Shown here piece by piece: positions 16,193 to 25,228 of a DNA stretch of 48,452 nt (the stretch's first letter is position 1; each line of letters starts with the position of its first letter). The DNA is from Clostridiales bacterium (GTDB lineage Bacteria > Bacillota > Clostridia > Oscillospirales > CAG-382), in the NCBI GenBank assembly GCA_004553575.1, contig SFLA01000006.1, positions 1-48,452 of the forward strand, in the 5' to 3' direction. The translations under genes and the position numbers were made by a program. The notes beneath the pieces were generated by a model that worked only from the letters and a program-made list of their open reading frames with translations, was not told the DNA's origin and ran no database searches.

Positions 16193-16265
16193 ATATCCGT
16201 GTAAAACAAATCCTCCGTACGGTTCATAAGCCGTACGGAGGATTACCGTTATACGGATATTTTTT
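16193..16265. terminator. large two-level hairpin terminator between converging genes
   Basis: AATCCTCCGTACGG (16209-16222) pairs perfectly with CCGTACGGAGGATT (16231-16244). Outside it ATATCCGTGTAA and TTATACGGATAT form a second stem with one mismatch. A T-run (16260-16265) follows on the plus strand, and GTTTTAC occurs on the minus side. Confidence 0.85.
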
Positions 16266-17994
16266 ATACGTTGTGTGCGCGGGTCTTTATCTCGTCGGTT
16301 ATCAGTGCGGTGAACTCGTCGGTTTTCATAACTCCGCCGCCGTTTCCGGTGCGTGTGCGGACGGATACGGTTCCCTCTGCGACCTCGCGGTCACCGACAA
16401 CCAGCATATACGGCACCTTCTGTAACTGATGCTCGCGTATCTTGTAGTTGACCTTTTCCTTGCGGTAGTCTCCCTTTGCTCTGACGCCTGCGGCGGTGAG
16501 CGAATCGACTATCGACTGCGCGTAGTCGGCTGCACGGTCGGTTATGGGAAGCACCGCAACCTGAAGCGGAGCGAGCCATACCGGGAACGCCCCTGCAAAA
16601 TGCTCGGTTATAACGCCGATAAAACGTTCTATAGATCCGAACACGACTCTGTGTATCATAACGGGACGGTGCTTTTCGTCATCGGCGCCGGTGTATTCCA
16701 GCTCGAACCGTTCGGGAAGCTGGAAGTCGAGCTGAATGGTGCCGCACTGCCAGGTTCTTCCGATACAGTCCTCAAGATGGAAGTCAAGCTTCGGACCGTA
16801 GAACGCGCCGTCGCCCTCGTTTATGATATACTGCTTGCCCATTTCGGTTATTGCGCTCTTAAGGGTCTCCTGAGCGAACTCCCAGTCCTTTTCGTCGCCC
16901 ATGTGATCCTCGGGCATGGTGGAAAGCTCTATCTGGTATTTGAGTCCGAACAGCGAATAAACCTCGTCGAACAGCTTCACTACGTTCTCTATTTCGCCCT
17001 TCATCTGTTCACGGGTCATGAATATGTGCGCGTCATCCTGGGTGAAGCAGCGAACGCGGAACAGACCGTGCAGCGCACCGGACAGCTCGTGACGGTGCAC
17101 AAGCCCGAGCTCGCCCACTCTGAGCGGCAGATCGCGGTATGAACGCGGTTCGCTCGCGTAGACCAGCATGCCGCCGGGGCAGTTCATAGGCTTTATTGCG
17201 TAGTCTTCGCCGTCTATCTTTGTCGTGTACATGTTCTGCTTGTAGTGGCCCCAGTGACCGCTCCTCTCCCACAGGCGCCGGTTGAGTATCATCGGGGTAG
17301 AGATCTCGACATAGCCGTATCTCTTGTGTATCTCGCGCCAGTAGTCGATAAGCTGATTCTTAACGACCATGCCGTTGGGGAGGAAGAACGGGAACCCGGG
17401 TCCCTCGTCGGTGAGCATGAACAGCCCGAGCTCCTTGCCGAGCTTGCGGTGATCTCTCTTTTTTGCTTCCTCAAGCATATTAAGGTAGGATTCGAGTTCT
17501 TCTTTCGTCTTGAAAGCGGTGCCGTAAATGCGCTGAAGCATCTTGTTGTTCGAATCTCCGCGCCAGTAAGCGCCGGTGACTGAAAGCAGCTTGACGGCCT
17601 TTACTTTTTTCGTATATGAGACGTGAGGACCGGCGCAAAGATCGGTGAATTCGCCCTGACGGTAGAAGGAAATAATCGCGTCATCAGGAAGACCGTCGAT
17701 CAGCTCGAGCTTGTAAGGCTCGTCCTTCATAAGCTCCTTCGCCTCGGTGCGCGGAAGCTCGAACCTCTCTATACGCAGGTTTTCCTTAATGATTCTGTTC
17801 ATCTCGGCTTCTATCGTATCGAGATCCTCTGTCGTGAAGGCACGGTCCGTATCGAAATCATAGTAAAACCCGGTATCGATCGCCGGCCCTATCGCCAGCT
17901 TTGTATTCGGGTAAAGCCTTTTGACCGCCTGAGCGAGTATGTGCGAGGCGGAATGCCGCAGCGTTTGCAGCTCCTCCAGCTCTGTCTGATCCAT
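16264..17994 (-). CDS. thrS: threonyl-tRNA synthetase without TGS domain
   Basis: Charges tRNA-Thr with threonine. The 576-residue protein begins directly at the editing (N2) domain, with the HSASH zinc motif H14/H18 and the C120-AGP-H124 pair. The class II core follows, with zinc ligand C272 in MNCPGGM, motif 2 at RVRCFTQDDAHIF (313-325) and motif 3/anticodon domain elements (GSIERFIGVITEHFAGAFPV). The usual ~60-residue N-terminal TGS domain is absent, and no in-frame extension upstream could encode it. TGS-less ThrRS occurs in some Firmicutes. GGAGG precedes ATG. It is the last gene of the long minus-strand run and has no T-box leader immediately upstream. Confidence 0.95.
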   Translation of the reverse strand: MDQTELEELQTLRHSASHILAQAVKRLYPNTKLAIGPAIDTGFYYDFDTDRAFTTEDLDTIEAEMNRIIKENLRIERFELPRTEAKELMKDEPYKLELIDGLPDDAIISFYRQGEFTDLCAGPHVSYTKKVKAVKLLSVTGAYWRGDSNNKMLQRIYGTAFKTKEELESYLNMLEEAKKRDHRKLGKELGLFMLTDEGPGFPFFLPNGMVVKNQLIDYWREIHKRYGYVEISTPMILNRRLWERSGHWGHYKQNMYTTKIDGEDYAIKPMNCPGGMLVYASEPRSYRDLPLRVGELGLVHRHELSGALHGLFRVRCFTQDDAHIFMTREQMKGEIENVVKLFDEVYSLFGLKYQIELSTMPEDHMGDEKDWEFAQETLKSAITEMGKQYIINEGDGAFYGPKLDFHLEDCIGRTWQCGTIQLDFQLPERFELEYTGADDEKHRPVMIHRVVFGSIERFIGVITEHFAGAFPVWLAPLQVAVLPITDRAADYAQSIVDSLTAAGVRAKGDYRKEKVNYKIREHQLQKVPYMLVVGDREVAEGTVSVRTRTGNGGGVMKTDEFTALITDEIKTRAHNV

Positions 17995-18034
17995 TAGCCT
18001 CTTCCTCCGTTGAGTAGTGTTTAGATAATATACA

Positions 18035-18919
18035 TCATTTTTTGATTTCTGTCAATAAGCTTTTCGCCTTCGCAACGGCGCCGCATACGGGCTCCGACTT
18101 TGTAACCGTAAGCGTTACGGTGTCAGGCATCATTGACCTGAGTATCTTCTGAGATACCGGCTGTACGGCAATACCGCCTGTCAGCGAGGCGGTTAGACTG
18201 CCGCCGTATATCCCGGCGGCGCGTATTATAAGCCCGGCGACATGGCCCAGATGGGTGTTGAGAATCGATACTGCATATTCGTCGCCGTGTTCATATGCGT
18301 CGAATACAGCCGGGGCAAACGATGCAATGTGTCGCTTGTCCGCCTTTATAAGGTCGGCAAGCGCGGACAGCGGGTCTCCGCCGATAATCCCGCATATCCT
18401 TTCGCACAGATATCCGCGGCGGTCGCGCCCGTCAATACAGCGCAGAGCGTGTGCTATTGCGGATTTGCCGATCTCGTATCCGTTTCCGGCACAGTCAAAC
18501 TTGCCGTATCCGCCGATCCGGTAAATATCGTTTCCTTTTTTCAGAAAGCAGGAACTGCCTGTTCCGCAGATAACCGCCGCACCGTCATTATCCGGAAAGG
18601 CGGCGTATATGGCGTTAATCCCGTCGTGATCGGCGTCGGTAACGGCGTCCGGATATTCTGATTCGAGCAGTTCGCGCATTCTTCCGCGGTGATCCGAAGC
18701 CGTTATCCCGGCAACACCGCAGAATACTGCGGAGATTTCGCTTTTTTTCGCTCCGAGCGACTGTATGGCTGAAAACAGCCTGTTTTTCGCTTCGACGAAC
18801 CCAAGATCATTAGGGTTGCAGCCGGGCATGGTATTCACCCTGATAATCCGCCCGCTTTCGTCGGCGAGCGCGGCGGAGGTTTTTGTTCCTCCGCCGTCAA
18901 CGCCAATTATGTACCTCAT
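18035..18919 (-). CDS. N-acetylglucosamine kinase-like sugar kinase (BadF/BadG/BcrA/BcrD ATPase family)
   Basis: ASKHA-fold ATPase of 294 residues. The phosphate-1 loop VDGGGTKT (7-14), a catalytic-type Asp in DADHDGINAIYAAF (95-108), CGTGSS (117-122) and the adenosine loop SLTGGIAVQ are visible. The closest functional relatives are eukaryote-like N-acetylglucosamine/glucosamine kinases that phosphorylate GlcNAc or MurNAc during cell-wall recycling. nagA lies elsewhere in this window, which fits GlcNAc use, but the substrate is inferred. The start overlaps the mscL stop (ATGA). The stop is 40 bases before thrS. Confidence 0.82.
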   Translation of the reverse strand: MRYIIGVDGGGTKTSAALADESGRIIRVNTMPGCNPNDLGFVEAKNRLFSAIQSLGAKKSEISAVFCGVAGITASDHRGRMRELLESEYPDAVTDADHDGINAIYAAFPDNDGAAVICGTGSSCFLKKGNDIYRIGGYGKFDCAGNGYEIGKSAIAHALRCIDGRDRRGYLCERICGIIGGDPLSALADLIKADKRHIASFAPAVFDAYEHGDEYAVSILNTHLGHVAGLIIRAAGIYGGSLTASLTGGIAVQPVSQKILRSMMPDTVTLTVTKSEPVCGAVAKAKSLLTEIKK

Positions 18920-19395
18920 TTGTTTTCTTTAAGGTAATCGCGAATCTCTTCCAGTGCGGCAAGAGTCTTTTCCTCGGTGGTCGGCTCCTTCGGTTCCTCC
19001 GGCTGTGCCTCGGCTTCTTCCTCGGTCTTCTTGCGAAGCTCCATTATTTTGTGGAAGCTCATTGCAACCTTAACAACTATGAACATACAGAACGCTATAA
19101 TAAGGAAATCGATAACGTACTGAATGAACTGTCCGTAGCGGATAGCCACTTCCTCGACAGTAACCGCGCCGTTCTCGTCGATAACGGCGGGGGTAAGGAC
19201 CGCCTTGAGAGACGATATGTCCACGTTACCGGTCAGCTTTCCGACCGCCGGCATGATTATGTCCGCAACCAGTGAAGATACGATAGCCTTGAACGCGGCG
19301 CCGATAACGACGCCGACTGCCATGTCGATAATGTTGCCCTTTGCGATGAATTCGCGGAATTCCGCGAAGAAGCCCTTTTTCTTTTCCTTTGCCAT
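18916..19395 (-). CDS. mscL: large-conductance mechanosensitive channel MscL
   Basis: Inner-membrane channel that opens under membrane tension to release solutes in osmotic downshock. The N-terminal amphipathic helix FFAEFREFIAKGNI, the pore helix NIIDMAVGVVIGAAFKAIVS and the second helix (~residues 88-112, FIQYVIDFLIIAFCMFIVVK) are standard. The C-terminus ends in an acidic coil, as in MscL. It is 159 residues from the ATG at 19395, chosen because AAAGGA is 8 bases upstream. The ATG at 19404 overlaps that site. It is followed by the sugar kinase with a 4-bp overlap. Confidence 0.95.
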   Translation of the reverse strand: MAKEKKKGFFAEFREFIAKGNIIDMAVGVVIGAAFKAIVSSLVADIIMPAVGKLTGNVDISSLKAVLTPAVIDENGAVTVEEVAIRYGQFIQYVIDFLIIAFCMFIVVKVAMSFHKIMELRKKTEEEAEAQPEEPKEPTTEEKTLAALEEIRDYLKENK

Positions 19396-19411
19396 TTTAG
19401 TCATCCTTTCG

Positions 19412-19600
19412 TTATCCGTTTAATTTTTCAAGCAATGCGTCGAGATCCGCGCCGTGTACTCTGCATGCCTGCTCTATCGTCTCTCCGCGGGAATGCGGGC
19501 AGCCGAGACAATGCATGCCTATCTCGATAAAGAATCTCGCTTTGCTCTGGTCGGCATCCAGCACTTCGCCGATAACAGAGTCTTTGGTGATCTTTTCCAT
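19412..19600 (-). CDS. DUF1858 protein, 62 aa
   Basis: Small cytoplasmic protein of the DUF1858 type: an N-terminal ITKDSVIGEVLDAD segment, then FIEIGMHCLGCPHSRGETIE with the C..C pair (C31, C34), and a helical C-terminus. The family is common in anaerobes, and its CxxC and helical fold are often found fused or next to redox and metal-related proteins. Its role is unknown. AGGAGG lies 9-10 bases before the ATG. A TATAAT-like -10 is upstream. mscL follows after 16 bases. Confidence 0.88.
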   Translation of the reverse strand: MEKITKDSVIGEVLDADQSKARFFIEIGMHCLGCPHSRGETIEQACRVHGADLDALLEKLNG

Positions 19601-19621
19601 TTACGGTTTCCTCCTGACTGT

Positions 19622-19627
19622 ATTATA
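19622..19627 (-). promoter_or_regulatory. possible -10 element before DUF1858-mscL-kinase-thrS
   Basis: TATAAT on the minus strand in the 52-base gap between the pseudo-P-type ATPase gene and the DUF1858 gene. The -35 at 17 nt (CGATAC) is poor, so this is only a possible internal promoter. Confidence 0.3.
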
Positions 19628-19652
19628 TTTATTACCTTTTATTGGTATCGTT

Positions 19653-22358
19653 TTAATCCGCGCCATCTGTTTCAAGAACGAACCTGGGAGAGGAGCGTTT
19701 TTTAAGAACACAGGACCGTATAAACTTTGCGACCTGCACAAGCGTGTAATATCCCGCCACGCTTCCGAACATTATCGCATACTGCGTTGTGTCGGGCGGA
19801 GCGTATCCGAACAGCACCGCGCACTGCGGAACGTATATCAGCACTCCGCATGCGGCGGCAATAACTGCGGTAACGGCAGTAAGCTTTCCCGCTCCGAGCG
19901 GCGTGTGCGAGAATATTGTCTTACGCGATATGTTCGTATATGCGTAAAGGATAAGCAACAGTGTAAAAGCCAACAGTGCCGAGGTGTTCCCCGCGAACAC
20001 CGACACGGCGATAATCACCGCCGCGGCGCCGAGTGAATACAAAACGGGGTAAACGAAATCCGACAGAGCGGGTTTTGTTTTGTATTTTTTAAGCTTTTCC
20101 GACAGTATGTGACGGTCGGTGCCGGCGAAGGTAAGCGACAGCGCGATAAGAAAGTTGAATATCACACCGCCGAATATCAGCTCCTGAAGCCTTAGCGGAA
20201 GTCCTTTGCCGATTATCAGCGAAACCGCGGTTGCGAACAGTGCCGATGTAAATGCGACGGTAAGATATTCGGTAACCGCGTGTATACGCGCCGCTATTGT
20301 TTTGGCTGCGGATATGGCATAGGTTATAACGTGAAAGCCGCCCTCGAGCATAATAACGTCGCTCGCTCTTTTCAGCGTGTCGGGAACGTCCGTTTCGGTT
20401 ACGAAGGAAACATCCGCCTCCTGCATAATCGGGAGATCGTCCATGCTTCCGGCGGTTACCGCAACAAACTTTTTGTTTTCGTGCCGGTATTGCAGTACAT
20501 CGCGCCATTGTCCGTCGCTTATGCCTATAAACAGCTTGTACGACGGTTGATTTGCGATATACAGACCCTTATCGGTTGATCGTATATCCTCTGCCGATAC
20601 CGCTTGAAATTCGTCGGTTATAATACCCGATTCTCTGGCAAGTTCTATTGCCGGATAATAGGAATCGTCGGTGCGGAGTACCGTTTCGATTCCCGCTCTG
20701 CGGCATTTATAAACTGCCGCCGCAGGGTCCACACGAAACGCAGACCCCAGACCGATAAACCCGACCAGCACCAGCTTGTCCTCTACCGAATAATCGTTAA
20801 GCGTGTCCGCGTCGGTGCGTCCCGCGGCTACCGCAATAACCGTTTCCGCCTTTTTCTCCATTTCGGAGGCGGCTTCGCGCATTTTCGCAACTGCGTCGTC
20901 GTTCATACGGTATACCGCTCCGTTTTTCCGGTAGCCCACGCAGCGCGATATCATTGCCTCCGGTGTTCCGCGCACTATTATAAACAGCTTGCCGTTTATC
21001 AGCGCCAGAGTGCGGGTAACGGTACCGTTTGCGGATACCTCGGCGTCCACTCGCATAACCTTGTTTTCAAGATTCTCGGTATCTATAAGCATATAGTCGC
21101 AGGCGTCGGCAATGGCAATGTCGGGCAGTCTGCCGGTATAGCGGTGTCTGCCCTGACGGTTACCGCTCTCGTCGGCGTTTTTACGGACGTCGGAACAGAT
21201 CAGCGCATAGGTGAGCAGCTTTTTGCAGTTGTCGCTTTCGGCATCCCGTATGTCGCAGACCTTTCCGTCCGCGAAAAGCTCTGTCACGAACATTTTCCGC
21301 GGCGGGAATGCCTGCGCGCGCGAGCACATTATCGAGTCTACGTCGCCGAGCTTGCCGATACTGTTAAGGTTACCGATAACCGCATTGTTGTTCAGCATCT
21401 TCTTGGCGCCGAATCCCAACGAAACGAAGGTGAGCGCACGGCAACTGTCGAACATCGATATGTATCCGAGCGACAGGGACACAATAAACACATCGGTAAC
21501 GTCATATCCGGCAATTACTCCTATTGCCAGCAGAAGAAAGCAGATAGCCACCGATGCAAACGAAAAGAAGGTTCCGGCAGCCCCAACGTACTTAAGCAGT
21601 CCGGGAGTGTAATCCTGACTTCGGCGGGTGTTGACCTTACGTGTGAGGACCTCTTTGCCCGTGACACATACGATTGCGACTCCGCTGCCTCCGGTCACCA
21701 CGGTTCCTGCATATACCATATTCAGATGACACAGCATATCAGGCCGGTTATATTCGGGCTCGGAGGTTTTGAACACCGCCTCGTTCTTTCCGCTGACCGT
21801 GGTTTCGAGTACCGAAAGGTGTGAGGACGAGATAATACGTGCGTCCGCCGGCACAATGTTTCCGGCACTCAGCGTTATTATGTCCCCGGGCACCAGTCCG
21901 CGGCTGTCAATTACGAACCGGCGTCCTCCGCGGGTGACGGTCGCACGTATCGACGAATAGCTTCGTATTCTGTCCAGCGAATGCGACGCCGCGGATTCCA
22001 GTACGGCGTTAACAAGCATTATCGCTATAACCGCACTGCCGAGCACCGCAAGCTCGATTCTGTCGGGCTCGAACACGTACATTACGAAAGCCGAAACAGC
22101 GAGAAACAACCCCATCAGCCCCTTGAGCTGATTCTTGAAACTGGTTGTAAACCCGATTTTCATCTCGTCGTAGATGGTGTTGGGTCCCTTTTCGCGGCGT
22201 ATGCGCGCCGCATCACGCTCACTCAGTCCTTCCGGGATGCTGCTTCCGAGTGCCTGCGCGAGCTCGTCTATGCCCATCGATTCCGGCGAAAATTCACCGG
22301 TCGATTGTTTTTTTGAATCCGAAGAGATCGTTCTGATACGATCGGAATAGTCGGGCAA
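19653..22358 (-). CDS. pseudo-P-type ATPase, P2-like, catalytic motifs lost
   Basis: The 901-residue protein follows the P2 plan: about ten membrane segments (near 80-97, 101-121, 254-280, 287-315, then six from ~696 to ~880), with the large cytoplasmic loop between helices 4 and 5. Non-catalytic landmarks remain: VPGDI (156-160), GNIVPADARI (166-175), VRGTPEAMISRC (462-473). The catalytic ones do not. The DKTGT site reads VDSIMCSRAQAF (340-351) with R347 where Asp is expected. TGES reads VSGKN, TGD reads RTDDS (562-566), GDGVNDAP reads AGSMDDLP (636-643), and PEGL is gone. It should not form a phosphoenzyme. The TTG start follows AAAGGAG. It sits between the clpE-like and DUF1858 genes. Confidence 0.85.
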   Translation of the reverse strand: MPDYSDRIRTISSDSKKQSTGEFSPESMGIDELAQALGSSIPEGLSERDAARIRREKGPNTIYDEMKIGFTTSFKNQLKGLMGLFLAVSAFVMYVFEPDRIELAVLGSAVIAIMLVNAVLESAASHSLDRIRSYSSIRATVTRGGRRFVIDSRGLVPGDIITLSAGNIVPADARIISSSHLSVLETTVSGKNEAVFKTSEPEYNRPDMLCHLNMVYAGTVVTGGSGVAIVCVTGKEVLTRKVNTRRSQDYTPGLLKYVGAAGTFFSFASVAICFLLLAIGVIAGYDVTDVFIVSLSLGYISMFDSCRALTFVSLGFGAKKMLNNNAVIGNLNSIGKLGDVDSIMCSRAQAFPPRKMFVTELFADGKVCDIRDAESDNCKKLLTYALICSDVRKNADESGNRQGRHRYTGRLPDIAIADACDYMLIDTENLENKVMRVDAEVSANGTVTRTLALINGKLFIIVRGTPEAMISRCVGYRKNGAVYRMNDDAVAKMREAASEMEKKAETVIAVAAGRTDADTLNDYSVEDKLVLVGFIGLGSAFRVDPAAAVYKCRRAGIETVLRTDDSYYPAIELARESGIITDEFQAVSAEDIRSTDKGLYIANQPSYKLFIGISDGQWRDVLQYRHENKKFVAVTAGSMDDLPIMQEADVSFVTETDVPDTLKRASDVIMLEGGFHVITYAISAAKTIAARIHAVTEYLTVAFTSALFATAVSLIIGKGLPLRLQELIFGGVIFNFLIALSLTFAGTDRHILSEKLKKYKTKPALSDFVYPVLYSLGAAAVIIAVSVFAGNTSALLAFTLLLILYAYTNISRKTIFSHTPLGAGKLTAVTAVIAAACGVLIYVPQCAVLFGYAPPDTTQYAIMFGSVAGYYTLVQVAKFIRSCVLKKRSSPRFVLETDGAD

Positions 22359-22380
22359 GGTGATTTTTGCTCCTTTTCGG

Positions 22381-24657
22381 TCAGATAACGGTTATCGTGA
22401 GTCCGTTTGAGTCGGCGGATATTGAAGCAGCCTTCAGAGGTGATTCGTAGTTTTCAATCATGCGCGCGGCAAGCGGGTCTTCTATCTCGGTTTGGATGAG
22501 ACGGCGCAGGTTGCGGGCTCCGTACTTGTCGGAATAACCCTTTTCCACAAGAGCGTTCACCGCGGCGTCGTCCCATTCGAGACGCAGATTCTTTTCGGCG
22601 AGTATCTGCTTCAGATCGCCGAGCATTATTCTGCATATATCCCCGAAGTTTTCCTTCGTAAGACGGTTGAACACAACTATGTCGTCAACGCGGTTTATGA
22701 ATTCCGGTCTTAGGAATCCTTCGAGCGCTTTGCGCACCCTCTCTTCGTCCGAGGAGCGGGCGGTCGAGGTAAAGCCAGCCGAAGCGGAAATATCCGTGCT
22801 TCCGGCGTTCGTAGTCATAACGATTACGGTGTTTTCGAAATTCACGGTTTTGCCGTGTGAATCGGTTATCCGCCCGTCGTCGAGTATCTGAAGCAGAATG
22901 TTGAGCACGTCCGGATGAGCCTTTTCGATTTCGTCAAACAGCACCACCGAATATGGCTTGCGGCGTATTTTTTCGGTTAACTGACCCGCGTCGTCGTAGC
23001 CGACGTATCCGGGAGGCGAACCGATTATCCGTGAAACGGAATACTTCTCCATATACTCGGACATGTCGAGACGTATGAGCGATTCGGGAGAATCAAACAG
23101 ATACGAAGCCAGAACCTTCACCAGCTCGGTTTTGCCCACGCCGGTCGAACCGGCGAAAATGAACGACACGGGCTTCTTTTTGTACGATATACCGGCGCGC
23201 GATCTGCGTATTGCCTTGGATACCTTTGTAACGGCTTCGTCCTGACCGACAATACGCTTTTTTATCTCGCTCTCCATGTTCTGTATTCTTCCGAATTCGT
23301 TTTCGCTGATGTTGGAGGCGGGTATTCCGGTCCAGATCTCAATAACTTTTGCGAGATCCTGCTCGGTAAGGTACAAGCCGTCGCGCTCGGCGGAAAGCTT
23401 GTCGAACAGATCGTTTTTCTGAATAAGCTCGGTGCGTATACGCGCTATCTCCGCGAAGTCGGTGTCCTCCTTGGTCTCCTTAGCTTCTATCGCCTCCTGC
23501 TGCTCGGTAAGAGCGGCGATCTGTGCGGTCACCGTGTTAAGCTCGTTGATTACGGGGGAGTGCATTGCCATGTTTGCGCTCGCCTCGTCCATAAGGTCTA
23601 TCGCCTTGTCGGGAAGGTATCTGTCGGTTATATACCGTTCGGAAAGAGTGACCATTCTGCGGCACATATCGTCGGATATTTTTATTCCGTGGTATTTTTC
23701 GTAATAGCCTTTTATTCCCTCGAGTATTTTTACGCTGTCCTCTATCGAGGGTTCATTTATCATTACCGGCTGGAACCGGCGCTCAAGAGCGGCGTCTTTT
23801 TCAATATATTTACGGTATTCGGTCAGCGTGGTTGCGCCGATGAGCTGTATGTCGCCCCTTGACAGTGCCGGCTTAAGGATATTTGCGGCGTTCATGCCGC
23901 CCTCCGCGTCGCCCGCGCCTACTATCGAATGCACCTCGTCAATAACGAGAATGATGTTCCCGTCCGCCTTGACTTCGTCGATAAGCCCCTTCATACGGCT
24001 TTCGAACTGTCCGCGGAACTGCGTGCCGGCCACGACCGCGGTCATGTCGACCAGCATTATCTCCTTATCCTTCAGCTTGTACGGGACGTTGCCTTCGGCA
24101 ATTCTTGCCGCCAGCGCTTCGGCTACCGCGGTTTTGCCTACTCCCGGCTCGCCTATAAGGCAGGGATTGTTTTTCTGCCGGCGGGAGAGTATCTGCATTA
24201 CGCGCTCCAGTTCTTTATCGCGTCCGACAACCCTGTCCAGCTTGCCTTCCCGCGCCTTTGCGGTAAGGTCTATACAGTACTGTCCCATGAATTTGCGCTG
24301 TTTTCCCTTAGGGCCCGGAGCCTGCTTTTTCTGCTGCTGCGCCTGGCGCGGCAGATCCAGAGGCGTATCGCCGTCCTGCGAGGGAAGCAGCGGCCCGAGA
24401 TTTATCGCCGGGGCGCGCCCCTCGTCGGCGCTGTCGGCGTTTTCGGTCGGGATCATTCCGGATATTTCGTCGGACATCGCGTCAAACTCCTCGGGAGTTA
24501 TTCCCATGCGCTCGAGTATGTCGTCCACAGGCTTAAGACCAAGCTCGCGGGCACACTTAAGGCACAAACCCTCGTTGACGGTCTGCCCGTTTTCGACCCT
24601 TTGCATATAGATTACGGCAACGCGCTTTTTGCAGCGCGAACACAGCTTAAGAACCAT
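22381..24657 (-). CDS. clpE: ClpE-like AAA+ unfoldase with N-terminal zinc finger
   Basis: Hsp100-type unfoldase expected to feed substrates to ClpP. The N-terminus is a four-cysteine finger (C6-x2-C9 and C32-x2-C35), as in ClpE and McsA, followed by a ~90-residue Gln/Pro-rich linker in place of a ClpC N-domain. AAA module 1 has GEPGVGKT (169-176) and LVIDEVH. Module 2 has GSTGVGKT (503-510), VVLFDEIEKAH (571-581) and RPEFINRVDD. An AGF tripeptide in SASAGFTST may be the ClpP-docking loop. The 758 residues are longer than Bacillus ClpE (~700). ClpC is the alternative name. No clpP, ctsR or mcsB is nearby. Confidence 0.87.
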   Translation of the reverse strand: MVLKLCSRCKKRVAVIYMQRVENGQTVNEGLCLKCARELGLKPVDDILERMGITPEEFDAMSDEISGMIPTENADSADEGRAPAINLGPLLPSQDGDTPLDLPRQAQQQKKQAPGPKGKQRKFMGQYCIDLTAKAREGKLDRVVGRDKELERVMQILSRRQKNNPCLIGEPGVGKTAVAEALAARIAEGNVPYKLKDKEIMLVDMTAVVAGTQFRGQFESRMKGLIDEVKADGNIILVIDEVHSIVGAGDAEGGMNAANILKPALSRGDIQLIGATTLTEYRKYIEKDAALERRFQPVMINEPSIEDSVKILEGIKGYYEKYHGIKISDDMCRRMVTLSERYITDRYLPDKAIDLMDEASANMAMHSPVINELNTVTAQIAALTEQQEAIEAKETKEDTDFAEIARIRTELIQKNDLFDKLSAERDGLYLTEQDLAKVIEIWTGIPASNISENEFGRIQNMESEIKKRIVGQDEAVTKVSKAIRRSRAGISYKKKPVSFIFAGSTGVGKTELVKVLASYLFDSPESLIRLDMSEYMEKYSVSRIIGSPPGYVGYDDAGQLTEKIRRKPYSVVLFDEIEKAHPDVLNILLQILDDGRITDSHGKTVNFENTVIVMTTNAGSTDISASAGFTSTARSSDEERVRKALEGFLRPEFINRVDDIVVFNRLTKENFGDICRIMLGDLKQILAEKNLRLEWDDAAVNALVEKGYSDKYGARNLRRLIQTEIEDPLAARMIENYESPLKAASISADSNGLTITVI

Positions 24658-24661
24658 TGTT

Positions 24662-25204
24662 TTACTCCTTGTTTTGCTTTTCGAATTTACGGAATACCGT
24701 AAAGTAATACATAAGCAGCGCGAATATCAGTGCGCCGCCGAGAATGGCAGTCAGTATGACGTCAAGTGCGAAATTATCGGGATACATTATGAATACCAGC
24801 GTTACGGCGGCGAATATTACGGTGGCCATCTTGCCGAACCAACTGGACGCGGTAACCTTCTTCTGCTTTTTCATAAGAACGAGAGCTCCGCTAACCATTA
24901 CCAGTTCTTTTGCGAAGAACAGCGTAGCTATCCATATAAAGAAATCGTTTTCGATTGCAAGCGATACCATCGCCGCCGCCTGCATCAGTTTATCCGCCAT
25001 CGGATCGAGTATTTTCCCGATTTCGGTTATCCACCCGAACCTTCTTGCCAAATACCCGTCCGCTACGTCGGTCAATTCCGCCGCGAGAAATATCAGCATC
25101 GATCTGTATCTCGGGGCATCCTCGCTGAAAAATACCGCAACGAATGCCGGTATCATAATAAGCCGAATTATCGACAGTATGTTCGGTATGTTTTTCTTGG
25201 TCAT
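24662..25204 (-). CDS. pgsA: CDP-diacylglycerol-glycerol-3-phosphate 3-phosphatidyltransferase PgsA
   Basis: Membrane enzyme making phosphatidylglycerol phosphate from CDP-diacylglycerol and glycerol-3-phosphate. The CDP-alcohol phosphotransferase motif D-x2-DG-x2-AR-x8-G-x3-D-x3-D is intact: D46, D49-G50, A53-R54, G63, D67 and D71. The N-terminus NIPNILSIIRLIMIP is typical of PgsA rather than Pss, and four or more membrane helices follow over 180 residues. It starts 24 bases after the CvpA gene and ends 4 bases before the clpE-like gene on the same strand. Confidence 0.92.
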   Translation of the reverse strand: MTKKNIPNILSIIRLIMIPAFVAVFFSEDAPRYRSMLIFLAAELTDVADGYLARRFGWITEIGKILDPMADKLMQAAAMVSLAIENDFFIWIATLFFAKELVMVSGALVLMKKQKKVTASSWFGKMATVIFAAVTLVFIMYPDNFALDVILTAILGGALIFALLMYYFTVFRKFEKQNKE

Positions 25205-25228
25205 TTTTGTACTTCCCCCGGAATTATA

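Noticed and set aside
17995..18034. T-box leader in front of thrS
   Set aside because: Only 40 bases separate it from the upstream gene, with no specifier hairpin or anti-terminator sequence.
19653..22358. Loss of DKTGT in the P2-like protein as a sequencing error or frameshift
   Set aside because: Residues on both sides of the site stay in register with the family, and three other motifs hundreds of bases away are also replaced in frame. One error cannot explain this.
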